Positions 12,115 to 24,129 are shown, numbered from the stretch's first letter. The stretch: 64,000 nt of DNA from Lindgomyces ingoldianus (GCF_010093535.1 NW_022985207.1:223137-287136), one strand, 5' to 3'. Notes: generated by a model from the letters alone, not told the origin. A program made the numbers and translations.

Positions 12115-13975
12115 ACGTACCTAACAGGTTGGCCGGCCACACAGGTTGGCCGGCCACTTTTGCTAAGCCCCTACTAAAACCACCCTATTCTAGCGCAAAA
12201 CAGCCTACTTTAGCCCTATATAAAGCAATACAACATAAGATATTATTTAAAGTCTACTTCTACTACTTTTTTATATATACATAAGTTATGCTTAGTCTAA
12301 TTACACTGCCTATATTACTTTTAACTTAGCTTACTTTTTTTAGCATGCACTTATGTTTTTAGCTTTTTCTTATTACTACGCGCTTTAAACTTTTTTAAAG
12401 TAGTTAGATAAGCCTTATTCTTAACTATTAAAGTCTTTTTTACTTAAATTTACTTTTTTTTATGTAATTTATATTATATAGTAGCCTTATTTACTGCTTA
12501 AAGCTTTATAATCTTCTTTTACACTAACACTAGCTTATGCGTAATAATTACTACCTTTTTTAAAACTTTTTTAAAAGCTTTTACTATAAACATTAGTAAG
12601 CTATTTATATGCTTTTAAATTCTTACTTTTATAAACATTAATTATAACCTAAATTTAAAAGTATTACTTAAAGTTTATAACTGCTAGAGCTTATTATTAA
12701 TAAGTAGTAGTAGTAATAAAGTATATAACTAGACATTAAAGGCAATTTTAACTTATTTTAGGTTAAATAAAACTAAACTAGCACTTTAAAACTTTTTTTA
12801 GATATTACTAAAAGTAATTACTATATTATAAGTATATATAAAGCATAGTAGAAACTTAAGTTTTATAATATAAGTAATCTAGTTATATATAAGATCTTTA
12901 GCTTAGCACTTATATATTTTTTTTTAAAAAAGTAAAATAACCTACATTAAAAGGCTATAAAAAGTGTAATAAGTGTAAAAGTATATAAATAGTAATAATT
13001 TTATTTTTTTTATAGTACTACTAAAAATTAAGTAAGTTATAGCTTTTATAGCTATTAATAATAAAAAGCTAATAAGTGCTTATAACTTTTTTTTATATAC
13101 TTATTAAAGTGCTTTAACTACTATAGCTTAAGCTTATTTATTATCTAGCTATTTTTAGAAACTATAATAACCTAGTTTTAAAGTAGATTTTTTTTATACT
13201 AAGTAAAAAAGTAATAGCAGCCTTTAAAAATAATAAAAAGTAAAATAGCTTACTTTATTATATTAATACTTTAAATAACTATTATCTACTTTCTATTACC
13301 TTACTATATTACTTTTAGCTATTTTTATTTCTTTAAAGCTATAATAACTGCTTTAGTTAATATCTAGCTTATTATAAAGCTTAACTTATTAAAGTTATAC
13401 ATGTCTTTATTCTAGATACTATACTTAGCTTTTATATTAGCTACTAAGTAAAACTAGCCTTAAATAACCTTTAGATTTTTATAAAGCACTTTTTTATAAT
13501 TATACTTATAATTAAACTTTATTATAAACTTAAAGCAGTGCTTAACCTATATACTAGGCTAGTTTAAGCTAACCTAGCCTAGATTACACTCTACGCGCAA
13601 AGAATTAGCTATATTAGCTATAGCTATAAGCTTAAAAAGAAATCTGTGTGTAATAAGCTTAAGTATGTACTTAATAACTACTTTTTTTTTAAGCTTAGTT
13701 AAATTTTTTAATTTAAGCTAGCATTTTACTTATAAAGGCTATCTAGCGTGTTAATTACTTAGTGTTATATAAAAACTATTATAAATAGCTATAGTGTGTT
13801 ATAAAAAAAGTTTTAAGTTTTATTTAAAAGCCTAAAAAGTAAGCTGTATTTAACATTTTTTAGAAAATTTAATCTAGTGTTGTTGTTAAGGCATTATGTA
13901 GATAAGTAGAATGTGGTAGGGGCTTAGCAAAAGTGGCTAGCTAACCTGTGTGGCCAGCTAACCTGTTAGGTACGT
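12115..13975 (-). mobile_element. TIR DNA transposon, family A copy 1 (pogo/Fot-like, RIP-inactivated)
   Basis: Element of 1861 bp with long terminal inverted repeats that begin ACGTACCTAACAGGTT and end with the complement, flanked by TA on both sides, as expected for Tc1/mariner-pogo elements. Each terminus holds a repeated GGTTGGCCGGCCAC-type motif, then TTTTGCTAAGCCCCTAC. The interior is RIP-degraded. Near the left end, read on the minus strand, the decayed sequence resembles the Cys/His knuckle (TRHN motif) that closes many fungal pogo transposases, so the transposase was probably encoded on the minus strand. No frame is open. A second copy lies at 59048-60906. Confidence 0.85.
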
Positions 13976-15271
13976 TATAAAGATATATTTTACTTTTTAT
14001 AAAACTTTAGAGTATAACTTAATTAGTATATTAAAAAGTGTATAAAGTGTTTTTATAGTAAATATAAAAGAAGCAAATCTATACTATTTTTATATAATAT
14101 ATTCTACTACTAAGCTAGCTAAATTACAACTTATATAAAATTATACTTACTATTAGCTTTATTTCTATAACTACTAAATAGAATTAGCTAAGACTTTAGC
14201 TATAAAAATGTACCTATAAACATATTATAATTTTAAAATATTTAGATTCTATCTTATGTAAGCAGCTAGCTATTTAAGAAAACTGTTTTTTTAGCCTCTA
14301 CTTTATACTATCTTTAGAAATACGAATTTTAGAACTTTAGTATTTTAATATAATTTAAGTACTATATATATACTTTTATAATAAAATGTTAGCTAATACT
14401 TTTTAGTAGTTACAGAGAGAGAGTTGCCTAGTAAGTAGGATTTTGTATAGGTTTCAAGTTAGCTAGCTTAGTAGTAGAATACTTGAAGCTAAAAGATGTT
14501 TATAAGTTAATCTAATTCGTGTTTTATAAGTGTAGATATAGTAGTTAATAGATACATAAGTCCGCCTTTAGTTAATAAAGGAAATAGAAAGAATAATATC
14601 AACTTTCTTATTAAGTAATTTAGTAGTAGTTAGTAAATCCGTAGTAGTTTAGGGTTTTCAGGGAATGTTAGTTGCAGTAGCAGCTCGCTTATTGTGACAG
14701 CTCGCTTGGAAGGTAATCGAGACGCAATCCTCTCTTTCCAGTCACCCCTACGTTTCAGCTTGTTTTTGTCAGCGCGCCACGCTCGCTTACCCCGGAATGT
14801 GGTACCCTCCAGTCTGTCGTCCCCCAGTTGTCATGTCACGTTTCTTGGCCTTTTAAGCCCGGTTTAGGCAAACGCCATCGATTTTGCCTGCGCCTAACCC
14901 ATGCGTGCGAAGTCTCTGCACGGTCTGAATACGGTTTGCCTTGGGCTAATTGTTGTGAGCAGGGGTTTGGCTTCACACATTTGAGATGCATTGGACTGCA
15001 GGTGGACCTTTGCCCTGGGAGAGGGAGGGCGGCTGACGAGGCGCCATCAAATTGCCCAGGCCAGTGTTATCGGGGTTGGAGAATGGGATAGCAATTCCAA
15101 AGCCTTATAAGACTCCAGCATTTATAGCTATTTGCTCTTGCTTAGGAAATAAAGGTTAGGATGTGATCTGAGAGTCCAGATAATAGAAACGGAAAAGGTG
15201 GAAAGGTGAGTGAAAAACATCGTTCTACGGAAGGGATCTTTGATTAAGTTAGATAGATACGCCTCGCCCAA
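13976..15271. other. AT-rich then ordinary spacer
   Basis: AT-rich and RIP-like to about 14640, then normal composition up to the next start codon. An 87-codon frame at 14828-15091 has no motif. This part is likely the promoter region of the gene at 15272. Confidence 0.45.
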
Positions 15272-16957
15272 ATGTCTCCAGCATCGACATCCACAATTCT
15301 GCTTTGGCTCGTCCAACGGAGCCTTGCGATACCGACGGCTACTTTGCATGCGCGAAACTCCACCATCAACAAAGCTCAAAGGGACTATGAGCCCGCATGG
15401 GTAGCAGGCCCAGGAAGCCGGGGAACGCTGAGCCTAGTCTTCTCTTGTGGTATCACTTTATTCCTCTGCGTCTGGACAACAGTTCAAGTGAACATCGAGC
15501 CACAGGAGAACCTCAATCCAACCTTGGCACGTTTTATTCCAATCAGGGCATTGAAGAAGAACAAGGCCCTGCTGAAACTTCTCGCGAAAAGGTGGGTCCG
15601 CAAGCTGGGTTGGAGCTTAATCGCCCTAATCATGCCCGAGGGGGTCATGGCCATCGCAGCCTACGAAAGGAAGATTGCCAACTTGCTCCTTTCCCAGGTT
15701 GACAAGATTATCCCCAAGGGACCAGAACGATGGGATATGTTCCTTGCCTACTACGCCATCATGGGAGGCTTCGTAATCCGTAAAGAGGACTATGACTCTG
15801 TGAGCGCCCAGTTCAAAAGTCCGATCGATGGCGATACAGAGCTCGAAGTGAGGCGGGACCAGAACCTGACGGTGACGGCAATGCCGTCAGAAGCACCTAA
15901 AGTACCCTCGGAAACAGCTTCTAATCAAGGCATCGATACGATCGACACTGTCAGCCGTGACGAAGAAAAGGCAGTCGGCAACAGAGGTGAAGAAAACGAT
16001 GACTTGCAAGATATCAACCGCCTTCTGACGCTGACTCCCTACGGTGTCCTTCAACTACTCAAATGGCAGTGGGGATCATCCACGCAAAAGCACGGCGGCA
16101 AATTGATTAACATAACATCCGACGAGGTCCGGGATAAGAGTAATGCGGACTTGTTAAACAAATTGATCGTGGCCTGGCAGGCGTTATGGATGATCGCCCA
16201 GGTCATCGGACGGAGAGCGGAATATCCGGATATACCTGTCACTCTTCTCGAGCTCCACACCTGCCTTCACGCGTTCGCCGCATTTGCGATGTACCTTACG
16301 TGGTGGAATAAACCAGTCGATATTAATCTGCCCACAACAGTCCACCTCACTCCAGAACAAATACTCTTCCTTAGAAAAGGTGAATCAGAGCCCGACCCCA
16401 CTAACCCTTGGGGACAAGAAACGGTTTCATCTCATAAAACGCCTGACCGCGATACCTCCCGTGTCTTTCTGACCTCCCGGTCGGGGATCGGGAAGCTCAT
16501 GTACCAACGGCTTATCGGACATAGAGATATTCGGACCGAGTTCTTCTCTGCCATGAGTGACGCGTACATTCGTCTATGGCGGGGCAAACGGGCATTCTGG
16601 AAGGAGTCTCTGTCCATCTCGTTCGTTGGCTTAGTATTTGGAGGCGTTCATCTTGCCGCCTGGAACAGCAGCTTTCCCAGCTATGCCGAGAGAGTTCTCT
16701 GGCAGATCTCTTCGGTGATCACAGCAACCACTTGGGGCGGGTTTGTTTTGTCGCTTTGGCTCAGCGTCTTCGTCGAGAAGAAAAAGGAAAGCAAAATAGT
16801 AAGCAAAGTGTGCGGAGTTTTCCTTGGCCTTGGACTCTTCCCTGTCCTTATAGTCCGACTGTTTCTATTGGTTGAGTCCTTTGCCTCTATTCGCAGGCTT
16901 CCGATAGGGTCCTACAGACTGAACACTTGGTCGAACATATGGCCACATGCTGGGTAA
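15272..16957 (+). CDS. Conserved fungal multi-pass membrane protein, function unknown
   Basis: Single open frame of 561 residues. The N-terminus is hydrophobic and may be a signal peptide, followed by GPGSRGTLSLVFSCGITLFL, which opens the first firm membrane segment (about 52-73). Further hydrophobic segments lie near 113-131, 331-347, 447-465 (VGLVFGGVHLAAWN), 480-502 and 512-536 (FPVLIVRLFLLVESF). A hydrophilic loop at about 190-240 is Glu/Asp-rich. The order W-x-GP-x-RGT, then PEGVMAIAAYE, then a FGGVHLAAWN motif and a final RLFLLVESFASIR...LP is what I know from a widespread uncharacterised family in Pezizomycotina. No catalytic motif is visible. Start chosen as the first in-frame ATG that includes the hydrophobic N-terminus. 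Confidence 0.8.
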   Translation: MSPASTSTILLWLVQRSLAIPTATLHARNSTINKAQRDYEPAWVAGPGSRGTLSLVFSCGITLFLCVWTTVQVNIEPQENLNPTLARFIPIRALKKNKALLKLLAKRWVRKLGWSLIALIMPEGVMAIAAYERKIANLLLSQVDKIIPKGPERWDMFLAYYAIMGGFVIRKEDYDSVSAQFKSPIDGDTELEVRRDQNLTVTAMPSEAPKVPSETASNQGIDTIDTVSRDEEKAVGNRGEENDDLQDINRLLTLTPYGVLQLLKWQWGSSTQKHGGKLINITSDEVRDKSNADLLNKLIVAWQALWMIAQVIGRRAEYPDIPVTLLELHTCLHAFAAFAMYLTWWNKPVDINLPTTVHLTPEQILFLRKGESEPDPTNPWGQETVSSHKTPDRDTSRVFLTSRSGIGKLMYQRLIGHRDIRTEFFSAMSDAYIRLWRGKRAFWKESLSISFVGLVFGGVHLAAWNSSFPSYAERVLWQISSVITATTWGGFVLSLWLSVFVEKKKESKIVSKVCGVFLGLGLFPVLIVRLFLLVESFASIRRLPIGSYRLNTWSNIWPHAG

Positions 16958-17856
16958 TAAGAGGAGGGACATCGTGTGGCTGGTTGGAGGCGAGGTAACT
17001 CGCCGTGTCTTTTCCCTCTCTTTTGTTTACACAATCCTGTTACTTACCAGGCGGTTCTTACAATGCGTTTATTCGGCGAAGTGTAATAGTGATCATTTTT
17101 AACTCTCAACGTGTTTGCCAAGCGAGTTAGCCTCTCTAAGTTAGCCATCCAGCTAAGTTTCAACTAATACCAGCCCGGCCCCGCCGCGCTACCACCATAT
17201 ACTCTCGGTTTCAGGATGATACAGTATTATTTAGACTTATTACTATCCTCTGCATCTACTATTCATACCTTACAAGTGCGCGTATTGTAGCTAGTCCTGC
17301 TGTAACTGCGTACAGTCTCTTTATCAACTTTTTACCTTCCTCCTGCCTACTAGCACTATTAGAAGTAACTAAGTGAACTATACTAGTAACAAATAGTTTT
17401 GTTAATATAAAACTATGTCTTTTTTTAACAGTTTAACGTTTAGTTGTATAAAGAAGTATAACGTAGTCTACTAGTAAGGTAGCTACGCTACCCTTCTAAC
17501 TTGTTACAGTATAATATAGAAAGTATACTATGCTTACATAGTGTCCTTGAATAATATTCAACAACAAGAACTAACAATAGCTACCAACAACTAATAACAA
17601 CTTAAGTATGTTATGTATAGTATATAAGTTAGACTTTAAGTTTTTAATATAATATTTATTTAAAGCTAGCTTATATAAGAACTTAGCTAGATGTTAATTA
17701 AGTAGTAGGTAAACTTAAAGTAAGCTAATTATATAAAAATTAGCTAAAGTTTGTATTAAACTATTAAGACTTTTAGTTAACTTAAGCCTCTAATATAATT
17801 ATTTATATAATATATTAAATTTCTAGTTATTATAGCTAAATAAAGCCTTTGTAATA
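16958..17856. other. Gene-free spacer, becoming AT-rich
   Basis: The 3' flank of the membrane protein gene to about 17220, then increasingly AT-rich, RIP-like DNA up to the transposon. Nothing coding is seen. Confidence 0.5.
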
Positions 17857-20800
17857 ACGTACACTACATGCAAGTTGCTTACACACTTAAGTTACTTACT
17901 TTTACTAAGGCTACACTAAACTACTTTTTCTACACTATAATATTTCTAATAACATTACTTAAATATGTTAAAAATATGTTAGATATAGTCTACACTTTAG
18001 GCTTTAAAATAAAATATAACACTTTTAAAGTAATATACTACAGCTATATATAAAGTCTTTTAAAAATAATAAATAACAAACACACTAAATAACTTTTATA
18101 AGCTAATTCTATAGCTAACGTACAAAGGCTAGATAATAATAAAAAGTAAGTAATTATTAAGCACATACTTAAGCTAGATGTATAAGGATTTTCCTCTTCT
18201 TACACATTTGCGTGTTATGCCTAGTCTAATTACACTATTTATAGCACCTTTAGAATAGCTTACTTACTTTAGCTTATACTTACTTCTTTGCTTTTTTTAT
18301 TACTACGCGCTCTAAACTTTTTTAAAGTTATTAAGTATAAGCTTTTTTAAACTATTACAGCTTTTTTACTTTTTAATATAATCTATTTTTTGTAGCTACT
18401 TTATTAGCTGCTTAAAGCTTAGTAATTTTTATTATACTAATACTAGCTTATGTGTAATTATTACTATCTTTTTAAAAACTCTTTTAAATACTTTAACTTT
18501 AAAAGTTAGTGAACTATTTATATGCTATTAAATTTTTATCTTTATAAGCATTAATTATAACTTAAGTTTTAAAGTATTACTTAAAGTTTATAACTACCAA
18601 GGCTTATTATTAATAAAAAGTAGTAGTAATAAAGTGTATAACTCTATATTAAAGTTTATTATAACTTATTATAAGTTAAAATAAACTAATTTAGCGTCTT
18701 AGAACTTTTCTTAGATATTACTAAAAGTAATTACAAGATTATAAGCTACTGTAAAGCATAGTAAAAACTTTATTTTTATAATATAAGTAATCTAATTATG
18801 TATAAGGCTTTTAGCTTAGCACCTATACACTTTTTTAAAAAAAAAAAGGTAAAAAAGAATATAAATAGTAATAATCTTATTATATTTATAGTATTACTAA
18901 AACTAAAGTAAGTTACAGCGTTTATAGCTACTAATAACTAGCAGATAGTAGTTACTAATAGTACACTTTTTTATATGCATGTTAAGATGCTTTAACTAGT
19001 CTAGACTAAGCTTATTAGTAGTCTAGCTATGCTTAAAGATAATAATAACTTAATTTTAAAGTAGATTTTCCTTATTATACTAGTTTAAAAAGTAATTACT
19101 ACTTTAAAAAATAATAAAAAGTAAAACAGTCTACTTTTTAGCACTAATGCTTTAAATAGCTGTTGTCTACTTCTAGTTACCTAGTTAAACTACCTTTAGC
19201 TATTTTTATCTTTTTAAAGCTATAATAGCTTCCCTAGTAAATATCTAGCTTATTATAAACTTTATTTTATTAAAGTTATATATGTTGTTATTCTAACTGC
19301 TATACTTAGCTTTATATTCTTTATAAAGCTAAACTAGCTTTAACTTACTATAGAATTTTTATAAAAAGCTTTTTATAGTTATTATTACACTTAAACTTTA
19401 CTTTTAGCTTTAAATAATACTTAATAAACATACTAAGCTAGTTTATGCTAATATAACCTAGATTACACTTTATGTGTAAAGAATTAGCTATATTAGCTAT
19501 AGCTACTATCTAAGAGAGAAATTCTTATACATTAAGCTTAATTATATAACATGGTCCACAAGCGAATGTTCAACACAAGCGAGTGTTCTGCCCTACCACT
19601 AAATTTAACTTTAAAGACTATTAATTTAACAACACAAAAATATACTATATAAAATAAACTACTATAGAATTATTTAATATTCTTGCATGTATAAAAGTTA
19701 TGCCTAGGCTTGTTGCAGCGCTTACAGCGCTGTGCGCGCGCTGCGCTGCTTTTAGCAGTTAACTTCTTCTAAGGCATTTTACTACCTCCTGCTATACTAG
19801 TAAGCTTCTAAGTACTTAACTTAAAGCCTTAATAACTTATTAAAGTTTTTTTTTTCTAAATTTACTTTTTTTTACACTGCTTACGCTTTATAGCTGCCTT
19901 ATAGGCCCTCTCTAGAGTAGCTGCTTAATTATGCTATATAACAGTAATATAAGCTATCTTAGTAGCGCCTTTACTTAGCTGCTTTACTAGATTAAGCATA
20001 GTAAAAAAAGATAAATTCTAATGCCTTTAAATCTAATTATATAGTAAAGTTAACTAAGCCTTAACCTTATAAAGATTACTAAGTGTTTAAGCCTCCTAAG
20101 CAGTATTTAGTAGTAGAGTAGCTAGCTAATTAGGTAGCTGTATATTAAGCTTTAAAAGCACTAGCTTTAGGTTAAATAGGACTAGTTCTATAGCTTTAAA
20201 GCCTACATAGATATTATCTATTATAATTAAGCAACTAAATGCTGCTTTAAAGGCTAGTAGAAAGGTTAGCTTATTAATATAGTTAATCTAGTAGTAGATT
20301 AACTAGCTAATTTTAGTACTGTACACACGCTTTAACAGCAAAAAGCAGCTAACATTAAGCAGCTGTAAAATATGTGACGCGTGTGCTAGTATACAGAGCG
20401 CTATAATACACCTCTACTTATAGAGCTTTAGGAATTTAACAAAGTAATAGCTTTTATAGCTATTAAAAATAAGTAGCTACTATAAGCTTACTAAGTAATT
20501 TTTTATGTGCAGATTAAAGTGCTCTAGCTATGTAATTTTATGTTTATTAGTTATCTAGCTGTTATTACTAACACTAATAGCCTAGTCCTTTAGTATATTC
20601 TTATTTTTATACTAGGTAGATAGGTGATGCTTGCCTTTAAAAATTGCGTACAGAGGTATTGCCTACTTATCTGTGTTAATGCCTGCAATAACTGTTACCT
20701 ATTTATAGTTGCCTAGCTATATAGCCTTTAGCTAATTATGTTTATCTGTGCCTATAATAACTATTTAGCTTAATATAACCTTTATCTAAAAGCCTATCTT

Positions 20801-21696
20801 GTTAAAATTATACATGTCTTAATCTATAATGCTGTACTTTAATTATGTAGCCTTTATAAGCTTAAACTACTTACTTATAATTACTAGATTTTTGCATTTT
20901 ACTTATTAATAATTATATAGTTAGCTAAGGTAAGTTTTAACTGCTAGCGTACGCGCAACAAAGTTAGATGGCTAGTTAATACCTGCTAGTAGAGCGCTGC
21001 GCTTAGTAAGAAGCTTGTTAGCCATCTCTTATACAGCACCTAGAGTAGGCGCAAATCCTTAGAAATCTAGATTAAGTATATGCTTAATAATTACTTTCTC
21101 TTCTAGCTTTGTAAGCTTCTTATTATTAGCTGTACAGTTGCGTTACATAGTTATCCCTACGCGTTGTTAGCAGAGAGCTATTTAATTAACATTGTAAAGT
21201 GCTGCAGCGCACCTCTTAGTTAAAAACATGTTTTTATTAAAAGCTTAAATAGCTAGGTTAATTCTAGCCTCTTTTAAAGATAATTAATTATATAGTTGTT
21301 AATGCATCGCAGTTAGTAGTAGGTTAGCTGCGTTTTAGTAGTGGGGCAGAACACTCGCTTGTGTTGAACATTTGCTTGTGGACCATGTTACTTAATAATT
21401 ACTTAGTCTTTATTATTATCTAGCTTTTATAAGTTAGCTATAAAATTAGCTTATAAAGGTTATTTAGTATATTTGTTATTTATTATTTTTTAAGAAACTT
21501 TAGACATAGCTACAGCATGTTACTTTAAAAGTATTATGTCTTATTTAAAAGCTTAAAGTATAAGCTATATTTAACATTCTTTTATTACATTTAAATAGTG
21601 TTGTTAGAAATGTATTAGTGTAAATAAAGTAGTTTAGCAGAGTTTTAGTAAAAGTAAATAACTTAGGTGTGTAAGCAACTTGCCTATAGTGTATGT
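17857..21696 (-). mobile_element. TIR DNA transposon, family B copy 1, interrupted by a family C element
   Basis: Outer element spanning 3840 bp; without the nested element at 19549-21388 it is about 2.0 kb. Ends begin ACGTACACTACATGCAAGTTGC and finish with the complement (GCAACTTGCCTATAGTGTATGT), flanked by TA. The first and last about 330 bp are inverted copies of each other. The interior aligns by eye with family A: both contain a minus-strand segment whose decayed translation resembles a Cys/His knuckle near the left end. All frames are broken by RIP-type stops. Confidence 0.8.
19549..21388. mobile_element. TIR DNA transposon, family C, nested in family B
   Basis: Element of 1840 bp with inverted termini starting ACATGGTCCACAAGCG and ending CGCTTGTGTTGAACATTTGC then TTGTGGACCATGT, flanked by TA. 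The terminus contains a repeated CAAGCGAATGTT / CAAGCGAGTGTT unit. The interior is AT-rich but keeps GC-rich islands (about 19716-19752, 20940-21010), so it seems less heavily mutated than A and B. Parts align with the transposase region of A and B (for example ATAAAAGTTATGCCTAG near 19690). No open frame. Confidence 0.8.
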
Positions 21697-22010
21697 TATA
21701 AGCTACAGAAGTTAAAAGCTTTTTACACTATATCTTTTACTTTATTCTATAATAGTCTACTATCTGTAGCTAAAGATTAATTAGAGTAATGTATAGCTAT
21801 TAAACTTAAAACAGGTATTACTCTTAGTATAATTAAGTTGCTAAGTAAAGAATAAGACTGTGTTATAAAGTAATTGTATACAATTAAATATATAAGCTTA
21901 TAGTGCAAATATAACGCTTTTAAAGAAGTAAAGTAAGGTAATCTACCTCTAGCTCTACTATTAATGTTAGAAGTAAACTTCTTTACTTTATTAATAAAAA
22001 AAAATTTGTT

Positions 22011-22245
22011 ATTTTATAGCTAATTAGACTTTAATTTTGCGTTTTTAGAGACTTTTAGTCTTAGCTGTTTTAACAAGAGTACAGTGTAATTTAATTAAAT
22101 TGTACTACTTAGATAGATCACGTGAGCTGTAACACCTACCTCTCCTCCTCCCTGTCGTACGAACGTACACAAAATCTCACCTGTACAGGCCTGAAATTCG
22201 CCCAATCGTACAGTACTACGCCTCGTTGGAAGCCCTGTAAACAGC
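22011..22245 (+). repeat. Dispersed repeat block, copy 1
   Basis: About 235 bp that recur at 37625-37870, including ATCACGTGAGCTGTAAC, ACCTACCTCTCCTCCTCCCT and CGAACGTACACAAAATCTCA. The copies differ by transitions and by about 15 extra bases after GAGCTGTAAC in the other copy. The block abuts the 5' side of the eIF2B-like pseudogene; an in-frame extension of that gene into this block (from 22122) is therefore repeat sequence, not gene. Confidence 0.7.
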
Positions 22246-22265
22246 TGTGCTACGCAAGACTAGCA

Positions 22266-23187
22266 ATGGGCTCTACCACGACAAGGTGTCTTCTCCGCGC
22301 ACTCCAACGCATTCAAGAAACATGCGCAGTATCATCCGAGGAGAAAACACGCGGTGAGTTTGCAACGATTGCTCAAACAGTCATTAAAACCATCCAAACA
22401 GAGCGGAGCAATGCTAGCATTTGGCTCGGAACGCAGTTCACGGACTGGTTCAAGGGCTTCTACATCACCGTGAGTTTTCACGAACAACCACAATCCGTCA
22501 GGATAGCATCGCTAACACGGCCCTCCGCACTAGAAACACGGTCGCGGCCTATCCAATATCCGCATCCTTTCCCTTAGCAACAGCAGCTCAATCTGCACCG
22601 CCATCCTCGCCCTCCTCGAACACGTCCCCACCGTCACCATCGAAATTACTATCCTAGAATCCGACCCCGTTTCGAAGGCGCGACTATGGCAGTCCAAATC
22701 CTCCATCCAATCCGCACCGCACCCGCACGTCGAGCGCCTCGAGATAATCATGGCACGCGATTGCGCAGTCGCGACGGTCGCTTGGGAAATCGACCTGGTT
22801 CTGCTCGGCGCGGATCGGATTGAACATGATGGCGCTGTGTCAAACAAAATCAGTTTCTTGGCTGTGGCTATATGTGCGCGGACTTTGAATAAGAATGCTC
22901 AAGTTGTTGTCGTGAGTAATTCGGATAAGATTGCGGCGGGAGATGACAAGCTTCATCCTGCGGAGAACACGATGCAAGGGAGATCACAAAGTCGTAGTAC
23001 GAAGCCAGGGTTCCGGATTTGGAGGTCCAGGTCAGCGTTTTTGGTGAATGGTTTGAGTGGGTTGATCAGAAGTTTGTTGATGCGTATGTACAGTGTATGT
23101 TAAGGAGGGGGTGGGATGAGAACAAAGGATGTCAAGAGGGTGGCAGGAGAGATGGAACATCTCGAGAAGAACATTTTTGGGGTGTGA
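22266..23187 (+). pseudogene. eIF2B alpha/beta/delta-like (IF-2B family) gene, damaged
   Basis: Reads from ATG at 22266, through a 64-nt intron (22470-22533, GTGAGT, GCTAAC branch, CTAG), to a good IF-2B family core: a phosphate-binding-like SLSNSSSICTAILALL and then EIDLVLLGADRIEHDGAVSN followed by KISFLAVAICAR and VVVVSNSDKI. Members are eIF2B regulatory subunits or sugar-phosphate isomerase-like proteins. Frame is lost near 22965-22975, just after KLHPAE. The expected continuation (EVQVSVFGEWFEWVDQKF) is in another frame and carries a TAG at 22995 where Trp is expected (TGG to TAG, a RIP-type change). Frame is lost again near 23105-23125; the likely end is EMEHLEKNIFGV, stop at 23185-23187. 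Two frameshifts plus a nonsense codon make it a probable pseudogene, though sequencing errors could explain single events. Confidence 0.75.
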
Positions 23188-23618
23188 GGATGGGCTGCAG
23201 AATTTCCCCACTGCTGACAGTGTATGTACTGAGGAATCCTCGTCGGCGCGGTTATCGTATCTCCAGCAATTGTTCCAATGGCTCCATTGGAGGAAACATT
23301 CACTTCCAATAGTTTTCTTTTAGAATTCTAAGAAATCATTCGGCGAGCCTAGGTTGATGTATGTAATTACTATTGATATCAATTTGTAGGAACCAAGATA
23401 GTATTTGCGACACGATTGTCGGCTCGAGTGAAGTGCGCCAGCCCAACAACTAAGTACCCATGTCTGCTCCTCAGAATTCTAACTCCTCAGAAAAAACTAA
23501 CTCTAACCTAATTTTCAACATTATACTTATCACGAAGTTGTTAGACCATGCACACATATATAATGTGGAAAGGGAAAAATTATCTAGAGGTCGGGATTGT
23601 TAGATTTGGACAGCATCT
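23188..23618. other. Spacer, no gene seen
   Basis: Normal composition; downstream flank of the IF-2B-like pseudogene and of the minus-strand remnant that ends at 23619. Short frames only. Confidence 0.4.
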
Positions 23619-24105
23619 CTAGAAGGAGTCATCGAGCCTCCTGAGGAGAACGGCCGGATTGCGATCGTAGTAGCCAGAGCGTTCGACTTCCCCTGCACTG
23701 GGGGTCGGTGGCGTCCATTGTGGCGCTAAGCCCAATACAGCCCGATGCACTGCATTGGGCCATCTTGGCGGTAATCCAGCCTGACGGATTCGAGAACTTC
23801 GCCATCAGCCAGCCATGGTGTGAAACGAAGTCTATCATTTTGATCAAAGAGGCTGGAATACGGGCAAGCCAACAGCATAACAGCAAAGGTTATTGCTTTC
23901 GATCTTGGCAATATGTGAGCGAACACTCCACCCATTCTATTTGGTTGAATTATCCCATTTATGGGAAGAAGGCGCAGTGGTTCTGCCGTGGTGTGGGCCA
24001 GTGCAGTGTCAGTGTAGAGCCGCTTTGTGAGAAGGTTATAAGTCTCCCACCGCGCCCGACCGCGAAGGGCAAGTACCGCAGAATTCAGTATCGCGTTGTT
24101 TAAAG
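23619..24105 (-). pseudogene. Remnant of an unidentified protein-coding gene
   Basis: On the minus strand a frame with no ATG near its beginning runs from about 24105 to a TAG at about 23728 (ALRGRARWETYNLLTKRLYT early, FDQNDRLRFTPWLADGEVLE and LDYRQDGPMQCIGLYWA late). One base out of phase the sequence continues smoothly as LAPQWTPPTPSAGEVERSGY and on to LLRRLDDSF, stop at 23619-23621. The protein-like composition on both sides of one apparent 1-base deletion suggests a single decayed gene. Its 5' end is missing: an in-frame TAA lies just upstream, next to the divergent gene at 24130. I do not recognise the family. The longer plus-strand frame here (23708-24103) is likely a shadow. Confidence 0.5.
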
Positions 24106-24129
24106 TGCTTTATTTCCAACCTCGCTACA

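Noticed and set aside
17868..18053. 61-codon frame in AT-rich DNA (also 30392-30607)
   Set aside because: Both are the same terminal arm of family B transposons read by chance; composition is that of RIP-degraded DNA.
22122..22265. Longer N-terminus for the IF-2B-like protein starting at 22122
   Set aside because: This stretch belongs to a dispersed repeat shared with 37.7 kb and has no family similarity.
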